From NCBI GenBank assembly GCA_945292135.1, contig CALYRA010000092.1, forward strand, positions 1 to 6,176: a stretch of DNA of 6,176 bases, read 5' to 3'. The translations under genes and the position numbers were made by a program. The number at the start of each line of letters is the position of its first letter. Position 1 is the first letter of the stretch. The notes beneath the pieces were generated by a model. That model made no database searches, was not told the origin of the DNA, and was given only the letters and a program-made list of their open reading frames with translations. This stretch comes from an uncultured Dysgonomonas sp. (GTDB lineage Bacteria; Bacteroidota; Bacteroidia; Bacteroidales; Dysgonomonadaceae). This document shows positions 1 through 6,176 of this stretch, one piece after another.

Positions 1-2371
1 ATAATTTAATAATCATTGGATATTCATTATATCGTTCTGTCGTTATCTGGATTATATTATTGCTTCCTTCCAAATCATAAAAAGGATGGTTTTGCCCTAC
101 TTCCTGCAAACCGACTTCGCATTTATTATCCTCATATTTGGCGACAAAACGAAGGTGTTTATGCTCGGCTTCCAGCTTTTTGCGTCTTTCTTCAAATGAT
201 TTATCCATTTGATCGATAGTTTCCCAAAATTCTTCAAGCGTCCCATCAAAGTATTTTTGCGGAATAAAAAGATTTTTAGCGACATCTTTTTGTTCAATTT
301 TATAACCTGCTTCACGCGTTAAAATCACTAATTTCCGGATAACATCTGTTCCACTAAGATCTACACGGGGATCGGGTTCGGAGTATCCTTTTTCTTTAGC
401 TTGTCTGATGGCTTCGCTGAATGTTATTTCTTCACTCAGCGTATTAAATATAAAGTTGAGGGTTCCTGATAATACTGCTTCTATTTTTACGATTTTATCG
501 CCTGAATTGATTAGCGAATTCATCGTGTTTATAATTGGAAGCCCTGCCCCGACATTTGTTTCAAATAGGAATTTTATATTACGTTCGCGAGCTGTATTCT
601 TCAAGTTGATATAACCTTCGTATGAAGAGGATGCCGCTATTTTGTTGGCTGTAACAACGGATATGTTATGAGAAAGTAATTCCTGATATATACTGGGGAT
701 GGATTCACTGGCCGTACAATCAACAAATACTGCATTAAATATATTCATTCCGATTATATTATCGCATAATATTTCGGGCGAACTCTGAATCCCTTTGTTT
801 TCTAATTCTTCTTTGTAATTATCCAATTCTATTCCTTCGCGGCAGAATAACGCTTTGCTTCCTCTCGCAATGCCAACAACATTTAATTGTAACGAATATT
901 GTTCCATTAATTTAGGTTGCTGCCGCTTGATTTGTTCAATCAGATTACTTCCGACTGTGCCGATTCCAACGATAAAAAGGTTTAACGCCTTGTATTCGGA
1001 AAGAAAGAATGAATCATGTATTGAATTTATCGCTTTGCGAAGATATTTGTTGCGTATTACAAATGAAATATTTACTTCGGATGCTCCCTGAGCGCAGGCT
1101 ATGACGCTGATACCGCTTTTACCGAGTGTTTCGAACAATTTTCCCGCGATACCGGGCGTATATTTCATGTTTTCGCCTACGATTGCTACTGTTGCTAAAT
1201 CCGTTTCCAATTGCACGCGGTTTATACGTCCTAATTCTATTTCGTGCGCAAATTCTTCTTCTAGTACTTTTACGGCTAATTCGGCATCTACCGAACGAAC
1301 TCCGATGGATGTACTATTTTCGGACGATGCTTGTGATACTAAAAATACGCTGATACCATTTTTTGCTAAAGTGCGAAATATTCGGAAATTGACTCCGATT
1401 ACTCCGACCATACCAAGTCCAAGTACCGTAATCAAGCATGTGTCATTAATCGAAGAGATACCTTTTATCAGGGCTTTTCCTTTGTTCGAATCTTCTTCGT
1501 GTGATATATAAGTTCCCGGTGAATTCGGATTAAATGTATTTCTTATCCGAATGGGAATATTTTTGTGATAAACGGGAAATAGTGTCGGCGGATATATAAT
1601 TTTTGCGCCAAAGTTGCATAATTCTGTTGCTTCGGTATATGTCAAATGTCCTATTACATGGGCACTGTTTATCATATTGGGATCGGCGGACATGAAACCA
1701 TTAATATCCGTCCACATTTCCAAAATAGAGGCTCCTAGTGCTGAAGCGAAGATTGCCGCGGTATAATCCGATCCGCCGCGTCCAAGATTGGTAAGTTCTC
1801 CTGTTTCTTTGCAACTAGATATAAAACCGGATACTAAGATTTTTTTATCTGATTTTTCAAAAGCTTGTTGAATCAACCGACTGCTTAACTCTATATCGGG
1901 TGTATGGGTATTTAATGTTTTAGTCGTTTTTATCAGTTTTGTAGAATCTAATAGATCGAAGTCGGGAAACAGGTAACTGAATATTATCGCTGATAATCGT
2001 TCGCCGTAACTAACGATTTTATCGGATGTTTTAGGAGAAAGATCATTTATCAAGTAAACTCCTTTAAATATATTACTCAGCTCATCTATTAAGAATCCAA
2101 TGTCAGATCGAACTTTGTCCTTAATCAAAGGATCAAAGTTCAAATTTTCTATAATATCATTATGCTGACTTATAATATCCTCAAATTGATCTCCGTAACT
2201 AATTTCTCCAGCCGCAGCTAATTCTGACGTAATTATTAATTTATCTGTGACTCCCTTGAATGCTGATACGACAACAACTGCCGGATCATTTATTGAATTA
2301 ACAATCTGTTTTACATTCAATATAGCATTTGCGGAACCCATTGATGCTCCGCCAAATTTCATTACTTTCAT
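1..2371 (-). CDS. thrA: Bifunctional aspartokinase I / homoserine dehydrogenase, C-terminus cut by window edge
   Basis: Cytosolic enzyme catalysing two steps of the aspartate pathway: ATP-dependent phosphorylation of L-aspartate, and NAD(P)H reduction of aspartate semialdehyde to homoserine, leading to threonine and methionine. I read 790 uninterrupted codons from ATG 2371; about 20-30 residues are missing at the left edge. The start fits because KFGGAS lies at residues 5-10, as in E. coli ThrA. Kinase domain, about 1-290: VSAFKGVTD (35-43), GER (123-125), GRGGSD (197-202). Two ACT regulatory domains, about 303-460, imply amino-acid feedback control. Dehydrogenase: nucleotide-binding GIGTVG (469-474), VTANK (573-577), SGTLNFIFN (635-643), GYSEPDP (662-668); by alignment with yeast homoserine dehydrogenase, E665, D676 and K680 are the catalytic set. 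Oddities: Ala9 replaces the usual Thr/Ser of the aspartokinase signature, and Leu790 sits where Gly is usual. It lies 29 nt after the S41 protease gene, probably co-transcribed, with no leader peptide or attenuator between them. Confidence 0.97.
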   Translation of the reverse strand, partial: MKVMKFGGASMGSANAILNVKQIVNSINDPAVVVVSAFKGVTDKLIITSELAAAGEISYGDQFEDIISQHNDIIENLNFDPLIKDKVRSDIGFLIDELSNIFKGVYLINDLSPKTSDKIVSYGERLSAIIFSYLFPDFDLLDSTKLIKTTKTLNTHTPDIELSSRLIQQAFEKSDKKILVSGFISSCKETGELTNLGRGGSDYTAAIFASALGASILEMWTDINGFMSADPNMINSAHVIGHLTYTEATELCNFGAKIIYPPTLFPVYHKNIPIRIRNTFNPNSPGTYISHEEDSNKGKALIKGISSINDTCLITVLGLGMVGVIGVNFRIFRTLAKNGISVFLVSQASSENSTSIGVRSVDAELAVKVLEEEFAHEIELGRINRVQLETDLATVAIVGENMKYTPGIAGKLFETLGKSGISVIACAQGASEVNISFVIRNKYLRKAINSIHDSFFLSEYKALNLFIVGIGTVGSNLIEQIKRQQPKLMEQYSLQLNVVGIARGSKALFCREGIELDNYKEELENKGIQSSPEILCDNIIGMNIFNAVFVDCTASESIPSIYQELLSHNISVVTANKIAASSSYEGYINLKNTARERNIKFLFETNVGAGLPIINTMNSLINSGDKIVKIEAVLSGTLNFIFNTLSEEITFSEAIRQAKEKGYSEPDPRVDLSGTDVIRKLVILTREAGYKIEQKDVAKNLFIPQKYFDGTLEEFWETIDQMDKSFEERRKKLEAEHKHLRFVAKYEDNKCEVGLQEVGQNHPFYDLEGSNNIIQITTERYNEYPMIIKL

Positions 2372-2400
2372 CAGAATTTATAATATTTATGAGTTTTAAC

Positions 2401-3897
2401 TTATTCGGATATTATTGGTTCAACAATCATTATGGGTTTTCTTGACCTCTCTATGACAGGAACTTTAGCCGAGATAATCTTAGTTTCGTATGATTTGAAT
2501 TTCGTATTCCTTTTTTCGCCTTTTATATCCGCTATTGCTGTCGCAAGTAAGGTTTCTTCTTTATCTCCAAGTTCTTTCATACTCCCTTTCCATTCGCTTA
2601 TGAGCGGGCAATAATATATTGTTCCATATTTATTTTTCGCAATAACTATTTCATAGACCCCTTCCCAGTCATTAACATTTAGGTTTGAAGCAGGACTTAT
2701 TCCGTTTTCATAATTACCTCCATATTCGGAGTTGTTATTTTTGTTCGATATTCGCATAATCATAGGATGTAATACATGGTTAAAGTTCGAAACTTCTACA
2801 GCCCATGAACCTTTATCTTTACCCATTGTGGTCATACCAACTTGTTTCAATTTGTCACCCATATATGGCTTAAGACCACTAATTATCGCTTCACTGGCAG
2901 ATGCGGTATTTTCGCTTGTCAGAATATAAAGACTGTTAAGGTTTGTTTTTGGTATCGCTTGTCCTGTATTATATACATGATCCAAAAAATTGATGTAATT
3001 TCCATGAAGGCTACTTAATGAATCATGTCGAGAAGAATTATAATTATATTTTAAAAATATATCACTTGTATTTCTATTGGGTACTAAAGCGCTGGCTAAA
3101 TGTGTTGCAGATATAAGATATCCTCCGGGATTGTAACGAAGATCTATAACCAAATTTTTCGCGCCCTTATTATTCACTAGCGTTTCTATCGTTTTTACCA
3201 ATTCAATATCATATTCATTATTATTCCCTTTTTCAAATTGATTATAAACAATATATCCTATTCCATCTTCTACTATTTTACTAAGCCAAATGGGATTTTC
3301 CATATCTCCGGAGAAGTTTCCTTTTATGTCTGAAATTGTCTTTTCAAGCCCGTTTTCATCGTAAAAAGATAAAGAAGCGCTACTCGCAGTTTCCAGATAA
3401 TACTCCATATCCTGATAATTATCATAATTTATCTGATTATCATTTACCGCATAAATTATATTTCCTCTTTTGAGTCCTTTGGCTTTAGCATCTGTGTTTT
3501 CTCTAACATTAAGCACAAAAAAACCAACGCTGGGAGAAGGTCCGCTTTTTCTTTCTTTGTAATATAGTATTGTCTGAATATCAAAACCTAATTTTTGTGA
3601 AATCGCACCTGATTTTGCTTTACTATTTTCTTTTTCTACAATATAAGAAAATCGGTCTCCATTTATTTTATGTCTTTCATATAATAAGCTTTCAAAAAAA
3701 GCTTTAGGATCCTGATTAAAATTCGGTTTACTAGGGACATCCCATAAATATAAGCCTTTCATCTGCTTATATATCCATTCATTTTCTGATTCTGTTTTTT
3801 CATCAGGTTTTCTGCGATTATCATCATTGTCATCACATGAAGATAATAATAAGATTATTGAAAATATGGAAAGAAAAAAATAGGATTTTGCTTTCAT
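2401..3897 (-). CDS. S41-family (C-terminal processing type) protease, lipoprotein with PDZ domain
   Basis: 498-residue serine protease predicted to be lipid-anchored in the cell envelope. The signal peptide ends in a lipobox (LLSSC, Cys21) followed by DDNDDN, an acidic stretch resembling the Bacteroidota lipoprotein export signal, so surface display is possible. Domains: helical N-terminal region about 38-95; PDZ-like region about 115-185 (SVGFFVLNV, then GLKRGNIIYAVND at 141-153), which in this family binds substrate C-termini; S41 catalytic domain about 205-420. It contains VIDLRYNPGG (250-259), TASASE (331-336, likely nucleophile Ser333) and TTMGK (356-360, likely general-base Lys360), so the Ser/Lys dyad appears intact. 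Ser333-Lys360 spacing is 27, against 25 in E. coli Prc, owing to a small insertion near GDKLKQ. A tail of about 35 residues after 465 is basic and hydrophobic, of unknown role. It lies 29 nt before thrA and 101 nt after the yciO-like gene. The substrate is not identifiable. Family assignment is secure; role and surface location are inferred. Confidence 0.93.
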   Translation of the reverse strand: MKAKSYFFLSIFSIILLLSSCDDNDDNRRKPDEKTESENEWIYKQMKGLYLWDVPSKPNFNQDPKAFFESLLYERHKINGDRFSYIVEKENSKAKSGAISQKLGFDIQTILYYKERKSGPSPSVGFFVLNVRENTDAKAKGLKRGNIIYAVNDNQINYDNYQDMEYYLETASSASLSFYDENGLEKTISDIKGNFSGDMENPIWLSKIVEDGIGYIVYNQFEKGNNNEYDIELVKTIETLVNNKGAKNLVIDLRYNPGGYLISATHLASALVPNRNTSDIFLKYNYNSSRHDSLSSLHGNYINFLDHVYNTGQAIPKTNLNSLYILTSENTASASEAIISGLKPYMGDKLKQVGMTTMGKDKGSWAVEVSNFNHVLHPMIMRISNKNNNSEYGGNYENGISPASNLNVNDWEGVYEIVIAKNKYGTIYYCPLISEWKGSMKELGDKEETLLATAIADIKGEKRNTKFKSYETKIISAKVPVIERSRKPIMIVEPIISE

Positions 3898-3922
3898 AAG
3901 TTTTGAATTTTGATTAATAAAT

Positions 3923-3935
3923 TTCTCTAAGAGAA
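3923..3935. repeat. Short palindrome upstream of S41 gene
   Basis: TTCTCT and AGAGAA are perfect complements around a single central A, a 13-nt odd palindrome. It starts 26 nt upstream of the S41 start codon, inside the presumed 5' leader. It may be a second protein-binding site or, as RNA, a small 5-bp stem with a 3-nt loop. Function is not known, and a 6-bp arm can occur by chance. Confidence 0.35.
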
Positions 3936-3946
3936 TGTAAAGCTGA

Positions 3947-3967
3947 ATTTGCTTACAATTAGCAAAT
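3947..3967. repeat. Inverted repeat, 7-bp arms, operator-like
   Basis: Perfect 7-bp arms ATTTGCT and AGCAAAT flank a 7-nt centre, TACAATT. One arm overlaps the candidate -7 box of the S41 gene, the position expected of a repressor operator. It is AT-rich and has no following T-run in the leftward direction, so it does not look like an intrinsic terminator for the upstream gene. Confidence 0.5.
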
Positions 3968-3970
3968 ATA
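3962..3970 (-). promoter_or_regulatory. Candidate -7 box of the S41-thrA transcript
   Basis: On the minus strand the sequence reads TATATTTGC, matching TAnnTTTG plus the following pyrimidine of the Bacteroides -7 element. It lies 64 nt before the S41 start codon, implying a 5' leader of roughly 50-60 nt. No -33 TTTG is seen at a normal distance (the nearest is about 31 nt further upstream), so this is suggestive only. Its 3' part forms one arm of the inverted repeat at 3947-3967. If real, S41-thrA can be expressed independently of the yciO-like gene. Confidence 0.38.
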
Positions 3971-3998
3971 ATTATTTAATATTTATTACACTTCTTGT

Positions 3999-4607
3999 TT
4001 ACAAAATTAACTCACCTTTACCTTGTCTTATGATTTCAGGTTCACCCATTGTACAATCTACAATTGTAGATCCGTCCAAACCTCCATAACCACCATCAAT
4101 AACTACATCAACCTGATTTTCATACTTTTCGTAAATCAATTCAGGGTCTGTAGTATATTCTATTATTTCATCATCATCTTTGACTGATGTGGTTAATATT
4201 GGATTGCCAAGTACTCGCACTAATTCGCGAATTATATTATTATCAGGGATACGTATACCTACTGTTTTTTTATTCTTATATATTTTAGGAAGGTTTGACG
4301 TGGTATTCAGAATAAAAGTAAATGGACCCGGAAGGTTTTTTTTCATAACTTTAAATATGTTATTATCCACTTTCGCATATTCGCTAATATTGCTCAGATC
4401 ATAGCATATTATAGATAAATTGCTTTTGTTGGGATTTATTCCCTTCATTTTACAGATGGCTTCCACTGCTCTGACATTTAGAGCATCACAACCAATGGCA
4501 TATACCGTATCTGTAGGATATATTACTAAACCGCCATTTTGAAGTACGTTTACTATTTTGTCTACTTCTTTGGGGTTGGGATTTTCCGGATATAGTTTGA
4601 TAAACAT
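3999..4607 (-). CDS. yciO: YrdC/Sua5-domain protein, YciO type (often named threonylcarbamoyl-AMP synthase)
   Basis: 202-residue cytosolic protein spanning a single YrdC domain. Landmarks: [11 protein letters not shown] (30-40), [11 protein letters not shown] (51-61), LPGPFTFIL (92-100), VGIRIPDN (116-123), STIVDCT (180-186) and a terminal [10 protein letters not shown]. True TsaC/TsaC2 proteins make threonylcarbamoyl-AMP from L-threonine, bicarbonate and ATP for tRNA t6A37. Length and overall pattern match E. coli YciO better: it resembles YciO in [15 protein letters not shown] and TPGNYTFIL-like stretches. The K-G-R of TsaC is K55-G56-I57 here, and the S-x-N motif is S141-V142-K143, so two residues of the TsaC Lys-Arg-Ser-Asn set are replaced. 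The physiological role is therefore uncertain; an automatic TsaC name may overstate it. It is divergent from the lipoprotein gene at 4758 and first of the leftward set. The start at 4607 is the first Met; GATAAGATAAG just upstream offers at best a weak ribosome site. Confidence 0.88.
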   Translation of the reverse strand: MFIKLYPENPNPKEVDKIVNVLQNGGLVIYPTDTVYAIGCDALNVRAVEAICKMKGINPNKSNLSIICYDLSNISEYAKVDNNIFKVMKKNLPGPFTFILNTTSNLPKIYKNKKTVGIRIPDNNIIRELVRVLGNPILTTSVKDDDEIIEYTTDPELIYEKYENQVDVVIDGGYGGLDGSTIVDCTMGEPEIIRQGKGELIL

Positions 4608-4757
4608 CTTATCTTATCGTTTTATAGATTTCAAAATTAGTTATTTAACCGATATAATTGGGTTTTCAGGTATTTTATTTACAGGATTGTGTCAAAAAGA
4701 TTATGAAAAATACTATCTTGCAACTTGATTTTATAAGGTCCATGACTTAAATAATTC
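4608..4757. other. Divergent intergenic region between the yciO-like gene and the lipoprotein operon
   Basis: 150 nt of AT-rich DNA separating genes transcribed outwards in both directions, so it must hold promoters for both. Only the leftward one has a credible -7 box (4632-4639). For the rightward operon I see only a near-match, TAGATTTC at 4625-4632 (last base of the core wrong), and a weak TTGTGT/TACTAT pair with 18-nt spacing (4687-4716). Neither is strong enough to annotate. No strong hairpin is present. Confidence 0.5.
4632..4639 (-). promoter_or_regulatory. Candidate -7 box of the yciO-like gene
   Basis: On the minus strand the sequence reads TAATTTTG, a full match to the Bacteroides -7 consensus TAnnTTTG, 24 nt before the ATG at 4607. 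This would give a short 5' leader of about 20 nt. No TTTG element is seen at the -33 position, and the DNA is AT-rich, so a chance match is possible. Confidence 0.35.
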
Positions 4758-5315
4758 ATGAAACAATATTGTATTTTGTTATTGGCAATTATCCTTACAG
4801 GGAATTTCGATTCGTGTAAATCAAGGGACAACGAATTTCACACCCAAATTGATAACAAAAATATAAGTGTTTTGTTGGAACAATACTCCGATTCATTGTA
4901 TTCTTTAAAGCTTTTTGTCGATGATAGCCTTAATTCGACATGGGAATTAAAATATCCTGTTTATCGTATCGATTTTGGGGATGTCAATAATGATAGTGTT
5001 CCTGATATTTTGGTTGGAACAATAAAATCTACCCGTTTTGACCCTAAAATTGATAAGCGGCTGTTTATATTCAGAATAACGAAAGATTATTACATACGTC
5101 CTTTATGGTTAGGGTCGAGGGTTGCTCAGCCATTGGTGGATTTTAAATTGAAAGAGCAAAATCCTAAATCTAAAATCAGAACTTTGGAAAAAGAACAGGA
5201 TGGAACTTATCTTGTCGCTGAATATTATTGGCGAGGTTTTGGTCTGCAATTTTCAAAATACTTAAAACGAAATATACCTTTACACGAAGCCCAAATTGAA
5301 TTAAATAAAAACTGA
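4758..5315 (+). CDS. Small probable lipoprotein with calcium-loop-like (VCBS/FG-GAP-like) motif
   Basis: 185-residue exported protein of unknown function. A hydrophobic signal (residues 5-15) leads to Cys20 in the context NFDSC. Phe at -3 and Asp at -2 make this a poor lipobox, so it may be a lipoprotein or simply secreted. DFGDVNNDSVPDILVG (72-87) carries the spacing of a DxNxDxxxD calcium-binding loop (D75, N77, D79, D83), typical of one VCBS/FG-GAP blade repeat. Further landmarks are RPLWLGSRV (114-122) and EYYWRGFGLQF (155-165), which give it an all-beta, aromatic-rich look. I recall Bacteroides homologues with the misleading database name nuclear receptor-binding factor 2; that is from memory, unchecked. 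Its stop codon is 14 nt before the next lipoprotein gene, so the two are probably one operon and may act together in the envelope. ATG 4758 is chosen because it directly begins the signal peptide; there is no clear Shine-Dalgarno sequence. Confidence 0.85.
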   Translation: MKQYCILLLAIILTGNFDSCKSRDNEFHTQIDNKNISVLLEQYSDSLYSLKLFVDDSLNSTWELKYPVYRIDFGDVNNDSVPDILVGTIKSTRFDPKIDKRLFIFRITKDYYIRPLWLGSRVAQPLVDFKLKEQNPKSKIRTLEKEQDGTYLVAEYYWRGFGLQFSKYLKRNIPLHEAQIELNKN

Positions 5316-5329
5316 TATAAATTTTACAA

Positions 5330-6176
5330 ATGATGAAAAAAACCTCAATTTTATTAATTATGACGGTTCTTTTGTTGGTCATAGGATGTAATTCTTCCAA
5401 GAAATCTGACCAACCTAAAGACAATTCACCAACGGAAACGACCAATACGGATTCTTCAACAAGAGAAGGAATCAGCCTGTTAGACAATAAGGATTTACCT
5501 CAATCTATTGATTTCACAACCTATATAAATGATTTAACATTACAAGAATTGATGTTGTTTTATAATTATGTATATGCTATACATGGAATGCACTTTAACG
5601 AAGCGGATTTATACGCTTTTTTTAAAGCAAATACTAATTGGTATGAAAAGCTTATAACGAAGTTGTGGGAAGAAGAGGATTCAGGGGGAAACATTTTACC
5701 GCTAAAATATTCCGATGTCAAACTTACGACGGAAGAACAAGCTTTCGTAGATAAAATCGAAGGTCGAATCAAAGAACTTAAAATAAGGAATTTTAAAACT
5801 ATCGGAGGGCAAACCTTAGGGAATGTAAATAATATTGTTAACCTTTTCCAGTTTGTAGATATTGATGATAATTTCAAACAAAAATTAAATGATAATAACT
5901 TCGTAATTACTACCGGTTCAAATTTACAATTATTCCATGTGTATGAAGAAAATGATTATCGTCAACTGCCCAATTTTATAACGACCGACCTTTATTTACA
6001 AGCTTTTCATATGTACTTTTCGTATACGTTGAAAAGCCTTGAGCAAAATAATTTCATTCCTATATTAAGTGAATTATGCTTAGGAATGTATAATGAATCA
6101 AAACGTCTGAAAGAATCAAAGAATCCTGAAATAAAAGCAATGGCAGAATATAATATGGTTTATTATGCCGTTCCAT
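5330..6176 (+). CDS. Large lipoprotein, YARHG-like domain plus DUF3160-like region, 3' end cut by window
   Basis: 282 complete codons are visible before the right edge. DUF3160 proteins are, from memory, usually some 700-870 residues, so perhaps a third is present. The signal peptide has a good lipobox, VIGC (Cys20), followed by a Ser/Thr/Asn/Asp-rich linker to about residue 50. Residues 60-110 match the YARHG domain pattern: LTLQELMLFYNYVYAIHG, then HFNEADLYAFF and NWYEKL. The name motif reads YAIHG (82-86), Arg replaced by Ile. NDYRQLPNFITTDLYLQAFH (208-227) and the following YFSYTLKSLE are characteristic of DUF3160, a family without an assigned biochemical function. Start: ATG codons at 5330 and 5333 are adjacent, and either would serve the same signal peptide. 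It follows the small lipoprotein gene by 14 nt, suggesting co-expression. Both products are likely periplasm-facing or surface proteins. Family assignment is fairly firm; function is unknown. Confidence 0.88.
   Translation, partial: MMKKTSILLIMTVLLLVIGCNSSKKSDQPKDNSPTETTNTDSSTREGISLLDNKDLPQSIDFTTYINDLTLQELMLFYNYVYAIHGMHFNEADLYAFFKANTNWYEKLITKLWEEEDSGGNILPLKYSDVKLTTEEQAFVDKIEGRIKELKIRNFKTIGGQTLGNVNNIVNLFQFVDIDDNFKQKLNDNNFVITTGSNLQLFHVYEENDYRQLPNFITTDLYLQAFHMYFSYTLKSLEQNNFIPILSELCLGMYNESKRLKESKNPEIKAMAEYNMVYYAVP

Noticed and set aside
1101..1511. A 136-codon plus-strand open frame
   Set aside because: It lies antisense inside thrA, whose conserved reading frame explains the sequence; no recognisable protein features.
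2761..2773. 13-nt direct repeat CATAGGATGTAAT also found at 5380-5392
   Set aside because: Both copies lie within coding sequence of unrelated genes; a 13-nt match is plausible by chance in AT-rich DNA.
4647..4666. AACC...GGTT inverted repeat in the divergent region
   Set aside because: Only 4-bp arms with a long centre; no support as an operator or terminator.
4687..4716. TTGTGT/TACTAT sigma-70-like pair upstream of the lipoprotein operon
   Set aside because: Each box matches only 4 of 6 positions, and Bacteroidota promoters use a different consensus.
4703..4750. A 15-codon open frame (MKNTILQLDFIRSMT) ending 7 nt before the small lipoprotein gene, a possible leader peptide
   Set aside because: Very short, no ribosome site, no run of regulatory codons and no hairpins nearby; expected by chance in AT-rich DNA.
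5176..5487. A 103-codon minus-strand open frame across the junction of the two lipoprotein genes
   Set aside because: Antisense shadow over two genes with signal peptides and motifs; no own support.
5566..5877. A 103-codon minus-strand open frame
   Set aside because: Antisense to the YARHG-DUF3160 gene, which has clear family motifs in this stretch.

Overview
The window looks like chromosomal DNA from an AT-rich member of the Bacteroidota, most likely Bacteroidales. The evidence is the fused aspartokinase/homoserine dehydrogenase, three probable lipoproteins (one with an Asp/Asn-rich stretch straight after the lipobox Cys), the lack of Shine-Dalgarno sequences, and two upstream TAnnTTTG boxes of the Bacteroides -7 type. 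GC content is roughly in the mid 30s % by eye. I see no RNA genes, CRISPR array, insertion sequence or other mobile element, and all five genes read without frameshifts.

Minus strand, 4607 to 1: three genes follow each other in one direction. They are a YciO-type YrdC/Sua5-family protein (4607-3999), a lipoprotein S41 (C-terminal processing type) protease with a PDZ domain (3897-2401), and ThrA, bifunctional aspartokinase I/homoserine dehydrogenase (2371 to past the left edge). The S41-thrA gap is only 29 nt, so those two are probably co-transcribed. The yciO-S41 gap is 101 nt and holds a -7-like box overlapping an inverted repeat, plus a second short palindrome, so S41-thrA may have its own regulated promoter. 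No threonine attenuator-type leader precedes thrA.

Plus strand, 4758 to 6176: after a 150-nt divergent intergenic region come two exported proteins 14 nt apart. The first is a small probable lipoprotein with a DxNxDxxxD calcium-loop-like (VCBS/FG-GAP-like) motif. The second is the N-terminal third or so of a large lipoprotein with a YARHG-like domain followed by a DUF3160-like region, cut by the right edge. They are probably an operon of envelope proteins of unknown function.

Most of the window is ordinary housekeeping DNA. The least understood part is the two-lipoprotein operon at the right end. The most testable small-scale signal is the operator-like inverted repeat sitting on the putative S41-thrA promoter.
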